Notes under the pieces: model-generated
Told to the model about the DNA's origin: nothing
Seen by the model: only the letters and a program-made list of their open reading frames with translations
Database searches by the model: none
NCBI GenBank assembly: GCA_023415715.1
Contig: JAEZJP010000196.1
Coordinates: 1 to 16,478, forward strand
DNA from: Bacillota bacterium
GTDB taxonomy: Bacteria; Bacillota; Clostridia; Christensenellales; Aristaeellaceae
Reading direction: 5' to 3'
DNA: 16,478 nucleotides
Shown: positions 1-6,507 of the stretch, piece after piece
Layout: every line of letters starts with the position of its first letter
Position numbering within the stretch: position 1 is the first letter of the stretch
Position numbers and translations under genes: made by a program

Positions 1-1
1 A

Positions 2-733
2 AATGCCCGCCTCTGGTATGAGAAGGGCCTTATCAGCCCGGATGTGCTGACCACCACCTCCGACCAATTGAACGCACAATTGATGAGCGGCGACTGGTTC
101 GTTCACCCCGGCACCGTGGGCGATGTCACGCAGATTCAGAAGAACTATCCCAGCATTACCGTGGATGATTTCGTTAATCTGAACCTTGCCCCGGAAAAGA
201 CCAGGATCCGCCCCTACGGTACCCGCAACATGAACGCCGTGCCGCTGGCCAGCGAGCATCCCGAAGCGGCTGTGAAGTTCCTTAACTGGATGTATGCCAG
301 CCAGGATAACTACGACCTGGTGGTGTACGGCCGCGAGGGCATCGATTTTGAAAAGGTGGAGCCCCACAACATGAAGCCCCTCTCCGATCCCGTTACCGGC
401 ACGCCGCCCTACTTCTTCTCGGATTGGATGATCGGCAACGTCAAGTACCTGCGTCCCTCCGTAACAGCGCCCAAGGCCACCAACGACGCACTCTTTACCG
501 TGAACGAGTCGGCGGTGGAAGGCTATGCTGCCATGTTCACCTTTGACGCCAGTAAGGTACAGACGCAGTATGCCGACGTGCAGACGCAGATCCTTGCCGT
601 CATCGCGCCCATTGCCACCGGCGTGCAGGATTACGATTCCAACATTGAAAATGCGCTCAAGCAGCTCAAGGCCGCCGGCGTGGATGATCTGATCGCGGAG
701 TTCAAAACGCAGCTGGATGCAAGCAGGCAATAA
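2..733 (+). CDS. Sugar ABC transporter solute-binding protein, C-terminal part (DUF3502-like), 5' end outside window
   Basis: The frame is open from the first bases of the window, so the gene starts to the left and only its last 243 residues are visible. The protein belongs to the extracellular sugar-binding proteins of ABC importers, which sit lipid-anchored outside the membrane and deliver substrate to two permeases. The visible part has the late-domain pattern of the family: 'AVPLASEHPEAAVKFLNWMY', then a region containing 'VVYGREGIDFEKVEP'. The tail (FTFDASKVQTQYADVQTQI, then LKAAGVDDLIAEFKTQLD) resembles the DUF3502 domain found at the C-terminus of clostridial and Paenibacillus lipoproteins of this class. 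The stop is followed after about 20 nt by a hairpin, so this is the last gene of its operon. The N-terminal signal and lipobox lie outside the window. The substrate cannot be read from the sequence. Family recognition is from memory. Confidence 0.88.
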   Translation, partial: NARLWYEKGLISPDVLTTTSDQLNAQLMSGDWFVHPGTVGDVTQIQKNYPSITVDDFVNLNLAPEKTRIRPYGTRNMNAVPLASEHPEAAVKFLNWMYASQDNYDLVVYGREGIDFEKVEPHNMKPLSDPVTGTPPYFFSDWMIGNVKYLRPSVTAPKATNDALFTVNESAVEGYAAMFTFDASKVQTQYADVQTQILAVIAPIATGVQDYDSNIENALKQLKAAGVDDLIAEFKTQLDASRQ

Positions 734-753
734 CCATTGAAGGAATGATTAAA

Positions 754-788
754 AAGGGCCTCCATTTTCGCTGCGGGTGGAGGCCCTT
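754..788. terminator. Hairpin after the solute-binding protein gene, possible bidirectional terminator
   Basis: An 11-bp perfect stem (AAGGGCCTCCA / TGGAGGCCCTT) encloses a 13-nt loop and starts 21 nt after the stop codon. On the + strand no run of T follows (GTACTGCC), so classical intrinsic termination is weak in that direction. On the - strand the stem is followed by five T. The position right after the last gene supports a transcript-end or mRNA-stabilising role. Confidence 0.65.
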
Positions 789-854
789 GTACTGCCCCGA
801 GATAACTGACTATGACGTGTTTTAGTATAGTTTTAAAGCTTCCCCTAGCATGTC

Positions 855-980
855 AAGGCTTCCCCTTGAGGGGAAGCTGTCGACGAAGTCGACTGATGAG
901 GTGGTAATTGCGGAACGAACATTCGGAGCCGACACCTCATCCGTCGCTGCGCGCCACCTTCCCCTCAAAGGGGAAGGCTT
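855..980. repeat. 126-bp palindromic intergenic element (MITE/REP-like)
   Basis: The two ends are near-perfect inverted repeats of about 25 bp: the left starts AAGGCTTCCCCTTGAGGGGA and the right ends TCCCCTCAAAGGGGAAGGCTT-like on the same strand. Each arm is also a hairpin on its own (CTTCCCC / GGGGAAG). Nested inside are a second inverted pair, GATGAGGTG (895-903) with CACCTCATC (933-941), and a small perfect hairpin, GTCGAC-gaa-GTCGAC (879-893). No protein is encoded. I recognise this as a dispersed family common between genes of Oscillospiraceae and related Clostridia, but that is from memory. A short extra stretch at 837-846 (AGCTTCCCCT) repeats the arm sequence and may be a remnant of an older end. 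The 445 bases between the genes at 733 and 1179 hold this element, the hairpin before it and the promoter after it. Confidence 0.75.
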
Positions 981-1102
981 GTATAGTGCACCATTCATGC
1001 ATTTTTACCCCAAGGGATGAGAATAGCAGCCCAATTCCTAACCGCCGCCTCCAGTAGGCTGCGTTGCCCGCATACTGTTTTCAGGGCAGACTTGTCTTAT
1101 CT

Positions 1103-1131
1103 TTGACTGAGAAACACCGGTGCTGTATAAT
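1103..1131 (+). promoter_or_regulatory. Promoter of the LacI-family regulator gene
   Basis: The -35 box TTGACT (1103-1108) and the perfect -10 box TATAAT (1126-1131) are separated by 17 bp, the ideal spacing for the housekeeping sigma factor. Transcription should start near 1138, about 40 nt before the gene. The spacer contains the perfect palindrome CACCGGTG (1115-1122) with a central CG. This is a reasonable place for an autoregulatory LacI-type operator, though only 8 bp are symmetric. Confidence 0.8.
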
Positions 1132-1178
1132 AGGAAAAAGTTAGCCTACGCAGTCCGTGAAGGGAGCCCAACTTAGCT

Positions 1179-2180
1179 ATGAGCAAAAAGGTGACGATGC
1201 AGGATATCGCCGACGCGCTGGGCATAACCAAGGTCTCGGTTTCCAAGGCGCTCAATAACCGCCCAGGGTTAAGCGACGCCAGGCGTCAGCAGATTTTGCT
1301 CATGGCCAAGAAAATGGAATACGGCGCGGACAGCGCAAAGGACGGGTATCAGCTGGCGTTTGTCTGCCCCAAGCGGTTCTTCCTGGAAGATGACACGTTC
1401 TATACCACCATTTATTACTACATTAACAAGCAATGTTTGGAGCAAAACCATACCGTTGCCTGCTTTGTGATCAACAGCGAGGATGAAATGGCGCTGCGCC
1501 TGCCGGACAAGCTTCAAACAGAGCGCTTTGACGGCGTGTTCATCGCGGGGGAATTTAGGCATGACTATTTGAAGCTGCTGCTCCCTTTGCAGGGCGCCAA
1601 GGTTTTTGTGGACTTTTATTTGCCGGAGTTAAGCTTCGACTGCATCATATCCGACAACTTTCACTTGGGTCAGAGCGTTACCGATTACCTGATCCGCAAG
1701 GGGCATACGCAAATCGGCTTTGTAGGGGACATACGCGCCACCTCCAGCATATGCGACCGGTATTTCGGCTATCAAAAGGCGCTGAAGCTGGCGGGGATTT
1801 CGGGGAATGACGCCTGGCATATCGTAAATAACGATTCGTTCTCCGGGCAATACTCCTTGAAATTCGACCTGCCTAAGGAGCTGCCCACAGCCTTTGTATG
1901 CCACTGCGACAAGGCCGCCTTCACGCTGATGCAACGCCTGGACATGGCGGGAATCAAGGTACCGCAGGAAGTTTCCATTATCAGCTTCGACAACACCGCG
2001 CTGTGTGAATTGACAAGGCCAAGGCTTACCAGTGTGGATTTTGACCGTCGCCAAATAGCGCGGCTTGGCATGCAGGCGATGATTGCCCGCATCCGGGAAC
2101 CCGAAAGGCCGGTGGGATACCTGTATGGCAAGGGAAACCTTATCGAGCGGGATTCGGTTTGGGAACGGAAGGAGGATTGA
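1179..2180 (+). CDS. LacI/GalR-family transcriptional regulator
   Basis: This is a 333-residue protein of normal length for the family: an N-terminal DNA-binding domain joined to a sugar-sensing periplasmic-binding-protein-like domain. Residues 4-30 (VTMQDIADALGITKVSVSKA, then LNNRPG) form the LacI helix-turn-helix. The effector domain shows the usual landmarks: around residues 155-205 'SDN..G...TDYLI.KGHTQIGFVG' and 'S.CDRYFGYQKAL', then near the end 'PQEVSIISFDNTALCELTRP' and 'LTSVDFD'. The linker between the two domains is short. Only about a dozen residues separate KKMEY from the first beta-strand LAFVCP, and the usual hinge-helix pattern (ARSLR-like) is not visible. The ATG follows AAGGGAG (1160-1166) and a strong promoter. 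It lies between two carbohydrate loci and could control either one. It could equally be a distant member acting only on the operon to its left. Confidence 0.92.
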   Translation: MSKKVTMQDIADALGITKVSVSKALNNRPGLSDARRQQILLMAKKMEYGADSAKDGYQLAFVCPKRFFLEDDTFYTTIYYYINKQCLEQNHTVACFVINSEDEMALRLPDKLQTERFDGVFIAGEFRHDYLKLLLPLQGAKVFVDFYLPELSFDCIISDNFHLGQSVTDYLIRKGHTQIGFVGDIRATSSICDRYFGYQKALKLAGISGNDAWHIVNNDSFSGQYSLKFDLPKELPTAFVCHCDKAAFTLMQRLDMAGIKVPQEVSIISFDNTALCELTRPRLTSVDFDRRQIARLGMQAMIARIREPERPVGYLYGKGNLIERDSVWERKED

Positions 2181-2298
2181 CAAGGGAGAGGGCAAGGGAT
2201 GCCGCTGATTGTTTAAGTTAGGGCTTCTATTAAAAAAACTTTTCTGATTTTGAGATGATCAACAGTTTTACCAGGCAATCATGACCTCTGAAAGGCAT

Positions 2299-2394
2299 GC
2301 CAATAAACAAACGATGCCGTAGGGGCGATTAGTAATCGCCCGCCAAGTGACATATCCTGACCGCGACATGCGGGCTATTAATAATCGCCCCTAC
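2299..2394. repeat. MITE-like repeat copy 1 (GTAGGGGCGATTA ends)
   Basis: Perfect 13-bp terminal inverted repeats, GTAGGGGCGATTA (2319-2331) and TAATCGCCCCTAC (2382-2394), bound a 76-bp core. A further 20 bases to the left (2299-2318, GCCAATAAACAAACGATGCC) are shared with copy 2 at 4071-4166, so the conserved unit is longer than its inverted repeats. Inside the left arm a second hairpin can form (GGGCGATT / AATCGCCC). Copy 2 is in the opposite orientation. No coding capacity. Confidence 0.85.
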
Positions 2395-2690
2395 AGCGTT
2401 CAGGCGAAAATGAATGGATATATCAAGCAATATAGCTCCCAACAGAGAAGCAGTATGATTCAAGAATGTAATCCAGCAAAAAGCGCCATGAAAGCCTCCG
2501 CCGGCATCACATAAAAGCAAGCGTGGCTCGCATCGTAATATGCGGGCCGCGCTATTAAGTATGGTGTATCCTACGCTGTTTTTCATGATGGAGCATCTTT
2601 CAGATAAAGTTCACGGATGGACCTGCACTCCATCATGCGTCACTTGTGAAACGGCGGATGGCACAGGAAAGCCTGGCACCTTCGAAACGG
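2395..2690. other. Non-coding stretch between repeat and GH4 remnant
   Basis: I find no supported gene here. It is AT-richer than its neighbours, and the open frames crossing it run into the repeat or into the antisense of the GH4 remnant. It contains one 10-bp inverted repeat, CATGATGGAG (2584-2593) with CTCCATCATG (2628-2637), separated by 34 nt. Together with copy 1 of the MITE this fills the 510 bases between the LacI-type gene and the GH4 remnant. No promoter or clear LacI-gene terminator was found; a run of seven A at 2232-2238 on this strand is not preceded by a stem. Confidence 0.5.
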
Positions 2691-3320
2691 TTACTTTCCA
2701 CCCTCGTACCATTCCTTCATTTCGGTATGGTACGGCAGGTTCAGTATATCCTCCACCAGCCCTTCCGCCTGTGCGCGGCTGTGGCAGAAGGGGTCCATCA
2801 TCACCAGGTCTACCAGAAGGTCACGGCTGCGGGTGCGGATGGCCTCCAGCTCCATTTCAACGGGTGCGATGCGGTCGCGGTAGATGTAGGCGATGATCGG
2901 CTTGGGCAGGGGCTCCGTCGCGATGGGCTGTATGCCCCTGGCGCTGACCAATGCGGGCACCTCCACCTCAGAGTCCTGAGGCACGCCGGGCACGGACAGC
3001 CTGTCGTTAAGCACGTTGACGATCAGTACGCGCTCAATGTCGCAGTAAATGGACTCGATCAGGGGGATGATCTGCTCGTGGGAGGCTTCGGTGCCCACCA
3101 GGTCTGATGCCTTGGCATCTTCATCATAGGCAGCCTTTTTGACCAGGGCCACATTCCTGTTGCTTTCCTCAAAGTAATTTTTGAACCATGTATCGGGGTC
3201 TTCGTTCCATTGCTTTTCCAACTGTTCATCCGTATGGTAGAACCAGCCCCAGGCGCCGCCGCCGGGGTTGCCCGTGTCGCCGATGGGGAAAACGCCGTAG
3301 CGTAATTTTTCGATTTTGAA
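2691..3320 (-). pseudogene. Glycoside hydrolase family 4 (alpha-galactosidase/alpha-glucosidase type), C-terminal remnant
   Basis: The last 209 codons match the second half of a GH4 enzyme, the NAD- and Mn-dependent family that normally has about 430-470 residues. Visible landmarks are KLRYGVFPIGDT near the start (the position of the 'RYG.FPTE' segment of alpha-galactosidases), then SVPGVPQDSEVEVPALVSAR and GIQPIATEPLPKPIIA. The last two are the hallmark 'lP.d..VEVP..v...Gi.P' C-terminal block. The Rossmann domain with the NAD-binding glycine motif and the first metal ligands is entirely absent. Upstream in the same frame there is no ATG, GTG or TTG start before the terminator at 3342-3388 and the stop of the next gene. 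The longest start-bounded frame begins at a TTG at 3221, inside the domain. I conclude this is a 5'-deleted, non-functional gene. Remaining residues show no further frameshift, so the loss may be recent. Confidence 0.85.
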
Positions 3321-3341
3321 AACTGTGCTAAAAAAAGGTTT

Positions 3342-3388
3342 AAAAACAGCAAGGGTTCCCGGAAATACCGGGAGCCCCTGCTGTTTTT
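3342..3388 (-). terminator. Strong intrinsic terminator of the small secreted-protein gene
   Basis: A 21-bp stem with a 5-nt loop begins 7 nt after the stop codon. Read on the - strand, all 21 positions pair (two as G-U). Read on the + strand those two become A-C mismatches, so the element is built for leftward transcription. The stem ends in five T, followed a few bases later by a run of seven T (complement of 3330-3336). Transcription from the gene at 3396-4007 should end here and not enter the GH4 remnant. Confidence 0.9.
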
Positions 3389-3395
3389 GCTTATG

Positions 3396-4007
3396 TTATT
3401 CTGCCGGCTTGTAGGCGATGGAGGGCTGGAGGCTGACAGCGGCGCCGCCGTCGTCGCCGGAGCGCACTTCGAAGTAGATCTTGTCGCCCTCGGCAAGTTG
3501 CACTTCAATGCCTGCGGTGGCCGCGGGTGTCTGGGCCCATTCGCCTTCCGCCGGGAAGAGCTGAACATCCTCAGCGGCGTGCTTGACAATCTTTACCTGA
3601 TAAGACTCATGCGGATTTCCGTCATCCTTAATGACAAACGACATGGGCGCGATGAAAACAGTGCCGGCCTTTGGCGCGGTGAAGGAGACCACGATGTCGA
3701 TGTGCTTGCCGATCCAGGTGCCGGGCATGGCGTAGATCACGCCGTCCCATTCGCAGATGGAATGGTATACGTTATCTACCGTGGGCTGCGTGGAGAACTG
3801 CCAGTTGTCGCCCCAGTCCGGCGTGGCGTTCAGTTCCACCATTTCATTCTTGGCTTCATCAAAGTACAGGAAGGACCAAATGGGACCCTGGGTAAGGGTC
3901 AGGGTATCCACATTCAGGGCATACACGGATTGGACCGCTTCCGCCAGCGCCGGGATGGCGGCAAGGCTGAGCATCAGGGCAAGGACCAGAGACAGGAGCT
4001 TTTTCAT
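3396..4007 (-). CDS. Small secreted beta-rich protein, possible carbohydrate-binding module
   Basis: This 203-residue protein starts with a clear signal peptide (MKKLLSLVLALMLSLAAIPA, cleavage probably after ALA-EA), so it is exported. The mature part of about 180 residues is rich in aromatic and beta-type segments (WSFLYFDEAKNEMVEL, DNVYHSICEWDGVIYAMPG, HIDIVVSFTAPKAGTVFIAP). It ends with 'EGDKIYFEVRSGDDGGAAVS', then LQPSIAYKP. That ending resembles the last strands of beta-sandwich lectin or carbohydrate-binding domains found in clostridial glycosidases ('D.IYF.v......D....P.I.Y'). No catalytic motif and no anchor are seen. I chose the ATG at 4007 because AGGAGG lies exactly 7 nt before it and the signal peptide begins there; the longer frame reads out into a repeat. 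It is a single-gene transcript with its own terminator. I do not recognise a named family; sugar binding is an inference. Confidence 0.8.
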   Translation of the reverse strand: MKKLLSLVLALMLSLAAIPALAEAVQSVYALNVDTLTLTQGPIWSFLYFDEAKNEMVELNATPDWGDNWQFSTQPTVDNVYHSICEWDGVIYAMPGTWIGKHIDIVVSFTAPKAGTVFIAPMSFVIKDDGNPHESYQVKIVKHAAEDVQLFPAEGEWAQTPAATAGIEVQLAEGDKIYFEVRSGDDGGAAVSLQPSIAYKPAE

Positions 4008-4014
4008 GGGGAAC

Positions 4015-4020
4015 CCTCCT
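4015..4020 (-). promoter_or_regulatory. Ribosome binding site deciding the start at 4007
   Basis: A perfect AGGAGG on the - strand, 7 nt before the ATG at 4007. It rules out the in-frame ATG at 4097, which lies inside the MITE copy. Confidence 0.9.
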
Positions 4021-4070
4021 TTATCTATTTTCATGTGCATCTGCACACGGAGCACGGGTGGGTTTATATC

Positions 4071-4166
4071 GTAGGGGCGATTATCAATCGCCCGCATGTT
4101 GCGGCCAGGGAATGTTGCTTGGCGGGCGATTGATAATCGCCCCTACGGCACCGTTTGTTTATTGGC
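4071..4166. repeat. MITE-like repeat copy 2, inverted relative to copy 1
   Basis: The same perfect 13-bp ends are present: GTAGGGGCGATTA (4071-4083) and TAATCGCCCCTAC (4134-4146). The conserved flank follows on the right as GGCACCGTTTGTTTATTGGC (4147-4166), which is the reverse complement of the flank at 2299-2318 with one difference. It lies between the 3' end of the GH13 gene and the leader of the small secreted-protein gene, only about 50 nt before the latter's ribosome binding site. It could therefore affect expression of both. Confidence 0.87.
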
Positions 4167-4236
4167 TTTTCTGCCGTCAGCCGTGATTGAGCGGCAAGCC
4201 TATATGAATTTCATGACTTCTGTAGTTGCCGGAGCA

Positions 4237-6378
4237 CTAGTTTTCGCATGCAAGCATCACATACCCGTAGGCCGGCAGGGTGATATTTTCGCTGGAAATA
4301 TCCGCGCCGCCGTACAATACCGTTCCGGTGAGCGCCGGCAGTCCGGAACGGGGCACCGTCTTTTCCTCACCGCAAAGGTTTACCAATACAAGCTGCCGGT
4401 CTTCTTCATTGGTCCTGGTATACACCGCCACGCCAAGATCGTTCAAATAGTACTCCGTCCGCATATCGTCCCGAAGGTACGCTTTGCGCGCGGCGAAAAG
4501 ATCCGTGAAGAACTCCCTCAAATCATACCCGCCGTTAAAATGATACAGGCTGCTATCCTCGTCCCCCTGGTACAAAAAGGGGATGCCATCGATGGTGCTC
4601 ATAAGCACCCACAGCGCCTTGGCTTTTTCCTCCCCATACACATACGTGGCCCGGGCCTGGTCCCACGTCCAGGATACGGTGTCATGGTTGCCAAGGAACC
4701 TGAGCTTTTTTTGCCCTTGGACGGAGGCAAGGTTCTCAGAACGCAGCCAGCGGGTGAGGTCTGTGGCGAACGTTACTTCATCCACGCCGCTTTCCCGCAT
4801 GTCATACATCATGCGGTACAGGGGCATGTCGTAAAAAATATCGGTGACGGAGGCGTAAAAGGGCAGGGGATGAAAATTTTCCGGCAGCAGCGTGGGCGTG
4901 ACGCCGCTTAAAAGAAATCCTTCCCGGATGGCGGAAACGATGCCAATGCCGCCTTTTAAGCTGGAGGATGATGGGCGGTTTCCCTCTTGCGGCTTCCAGT
5001 TGGAAAGGCCGCCCATGGCGCAGTCGATGCGCCCGCCGTCTATATGGAACCTTGCCACATGGTCCATGACAAGCTGTTTGGTATAGGCCTGGTAATCCTT
5101 GTTGGCCATGTCGAAGCTGACGCAGTCCCACTCTATCTGCTGCCCGCCCCGCCTGGCCTGCGAGCACCATTCCGGGTGGTTTAATGCCAGCGGGTCCTGC
5201 GGCTCAGGCCCGTGGGGCACGTAGTCAAACAAAACCTTCATGCCAAGGGTATGGGCCGTATCCGCAAAATAGGCCACGTCCCCGTCTGTGCCGTAGCGCT
5301 TGTCGATTACGCTTTGGTCGGTGGGACTGTACACGCCGCGGCCCGTATGCGAAAATACCGGCAGCACCCACACGTTTTCGATACCCATTCCAGACAAGGC
5401 CGGCAGGCTTTGTGCAAATTGCCGCATGGTCTTTGTATCGATAAAGCCGCTGTCCATGGTGCCGGCCGGATGGCAGCTGTACATGGGCCCGGAGGCGGCG
5501 CCATCCAAAGAGGAGGCGGCCGCATACCCCTTTTCACCGTACAGCGCCTGAAGCGGGGCGTAAGGGTCTTCCCCTGTTAATTGCAGATACAGCGTGCCTG
5601 CATGAAAGCTTTTCCCGGGGTGTAAAAGCAGCTCCGTCATGGACAAATTTGCGATGTACATGCCACCTTCCTTGTCGTGGTAGACGGCGGTGGACCATTT
5701 CTCCTCCTCGTTCAAAAACACGGCGTTGAACCCTTGCAGCCCGTCACGCATAAGTACAACGGGGTTGCAGTAGGCCGTTTGCTTCGTTGCAAAAGCGCGA
5801 AGGTCGCGAAGAGCCGTCACACCGTAGGGGACGTTGCCGGGGAATTCAAAGGAAGCATCCTGCGATACCTGTATGTTTCGAAGCAGGAAGTTTACACCCT
5901 GTATTTCGCATACGGTGCTTTTGTTGGAGGTAACGGTCACATCGCACGCAATGCTGGAGGGCGTGACGGTATACCGCTGGGTCAGGATCATGTCCTCTAT
6001 ACCGATTGTGACGGTCACGCCGTCTTCATCGGCATGCAAATCCAAAAGCTGCCCCTGTGCCGGCTGCCTGTTCAAGGGCACGATTTTGGCCAGATCCCAT
6101 GTGGCCATGTCCCAGAAACGCTGGTAACCGGCGGTGGATTGAAGGAAAGCGCCGTCCACCCCCACATCGGTATACAGCCCATCCATCGTAAAGGTGCGGC
6201 CATCCCGCGTGACGGTGGTCAGCACGCCTGTGCCGGAAAAGGATAAGGTGACGCCTTGAATATCATAGCGCCCGCCTGTTTCTGCCGCTGCTAAAGAGGG
6301 GATCAGGAAAACAAGTCCCAACAGCAGGAAAAAGGCCGGAAACAATCCTTTATGCTTTTTCAGGGCGGCGGTTTTCAA
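4237..6378 (-). CDS. Secreted GH13 (alpha-amylase superfamily) glycoside hydrolase
   Basis: This 713-residue exported enzyme has three parts: a signal peptide (about residues 10-32, LFPAFFLLLGLVFLIPSLAA), an N-terminal beta-rich domain (about 35-300), and a (beta/alpha)8 barrel (about 310-600) followed by a C-terminal beta domain. All key GH13 regions are visible in the barrel. Region I is 'VLFDYVPHGP' (Asp385, His389). Region II is 'GGRIDCAMG' with Arg450 and the nucleophile Asp452. Region III is 'LLPENF' with the acid/base Glu500. Region IV is 'FLGNHDT' with His565 and Asp566. Region I lacks the Asn of the usual DxxxNH, which points to a non-standard subfamily. Substrate would be an alpha-glucan or alpha-glucoside (family knowledge). 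I chose TTG at 6378 because AAAGGAG precedes it and the signal peptide follows. The ATG at 6507 lies upstream of the expected transcription start. It is transcribed divergently from the transporter operon, suggesting joint control and supply of its products. Confidence 0.9.
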   Translation of the reverse strand: MKTAALKKHKGLFPAFFLLLGLVFLIPSLAAAETGGRYDIQGVTLSFSGTGVLTTVTRDGRTFTMDGLYTDVGVDGAFLQSTAGYQRFWDMATWDLAKIVPLNRQPAQGQLLDLHADEDGVTVTIGIEDMILTQRYTVTPSSIACDVTVTSNKSTVCEIQGVNFLLRNIQVSQDASFEFPGNVPYGVTALRDLRAFATKQTAYCNPVVLMRDGLQGFNAVFLNEEEKWSTAVYHDKEGGMYIANLSMTELLLHPGKSFHAGTLYLQLTGEDPYAPLQALYGEKGYAAASSLDGAASGPMYSCHPAGTMDSGFIDTKTMRQFAQSLPALSGMGIENVWVLPVFSHTGRGVYSPTDQSVIDKRYGTDGDVAYFADTAHTLGMKVLFDYVPHGPEPQDPLALNHPEWCSQARRGGQQIEWDCVSFDMANKDYQAYTKQLVMDHVARFHIDGGRIDCAMGGLSNWKPQEGNRPSSSSLKGGIGIVSAIREGFLLSGVTPTLLPENFHPLPFYASVTDIFYDMPLYRMMYDMRESGVDEVTFATDLTRWLRSENLASVQGQKKLRFLGNHDTVSWTWDQARATYVYGEEKAKALWVLMSTIDGIPFLYQGDEDSSLYHFNGGYDLREFFTDLFAARKAYLRDDMRTEYYLNDLGVAVYTRTNEEDRQLVLVNLCGEEKTVPRSGLPALTGTVLYGGADISSENITLPAYGYVMLACEN

Positions 6379-6389
6379 GGCTTCGGTCG

Positions 6390-6396
6390 CTCCTTT
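6390..6396 (-). promoter_or_regulatory. Ribosome binding site supporting the TTG start of the GH13 gene
   Basis: AAAGGAG on the - strand, 11 nt before the TTG at 6378, directly in front of a typical basic-hydrophobic signal peptide. No comparable site precedes other in-frame starts. Confidence 0.7.
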
Positions 6397-6424
6397 AGCG
6401 TCAGTCAGGAAAAGGTTTATGCGA

Positions 6425-6440
6425 GGATAAACGCTTAACC
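6425..6440. promoter_or_regulatory. LacI-type operator candidate (GGATAAACGCTTAACC)
   Basis: A 16-bp near-palindrome with a central CG; 12 of 16 positions are symmetric (GGWTAARC / GYTTAWCC). This is the layout of operators of the LacI/CcpA family. It lies in the leader of the GH13 gene, about 60-75 nt downstream of its likely transcription start. The half-site GGATAAAC occurs twice more in the same intergenic region (6509-6516 and 6637-6644, both on the - strand). Confidence 0.5.
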
Positions 6441-6507
6441 AAATAATAATAGAAAATACTGCCTGCTTCCTGCCGATGGTGCCTTGCGAATACTGCTTCT
6501 GATGCAA

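Noticed and set aside
2329..2586. Open frame of 85 codons on the - strand
   Set aside because: Its C-terminal third is the translated MITE repeat, and the rest has no ribosome binding site or recognisable pattern.
2540..2896. Open frame of 118 codons on the + strand
   Set aside because: It runs antisense over the C-terminal GH4 block, which is recognisable protein sequence, and its own translation is Pro/Cys/Arg-rich without any pattern.
2646..3107. Open frame of 153 codons on the + strand
   Set aside because: Shadow of the GH4 remnant on the opposite strand; no ribosome binding site and no domain.
3059..3589. Open frame of 176 codons on the - strand joining the GH4 remnant and the secreted protein region
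   Set aside because: Wrong frame for both genes, crosses the strong terminator, and has low-complexity Pro/Arg/Ser composition.
3387..4133. Open frame of 248 codons on the + strand
   Set aside because: Fully antisense to the small secreted protein, which has a signal peptide, ideal ribosome binding site and terminator in the other direction.
4054..4140. TTGATA in the MITE end plus TATAAA as a promoter for the small secreted gene
   Set aside because: The spacing is only 13 bp, too short for a working promoter; other pairings in this stretch match poorly.
4164..4200. Possible terminator hairpin after the GH13 gene (GGCTT...GCCG / CGGC...AAGCC)
   Set aside because: The stem is broken by a 4-nt bulge and no T run follows on the - strand, so it is not convincing; the MITE next to it may serve instead.
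4096..4911. Open frame of 271 codons on the + strand
   Set aside because: Begins inside the repeat and overlaps the GH13 catalytic regions on the other strand; no recognisable protein features.
6455..6496. Direct repeat AATACTGC (6455-6462 and 6489-6496) in the GH13 leader
   Set aside because: Only 8 bp, with no symmetry and no link to promoter elements; could be chance.
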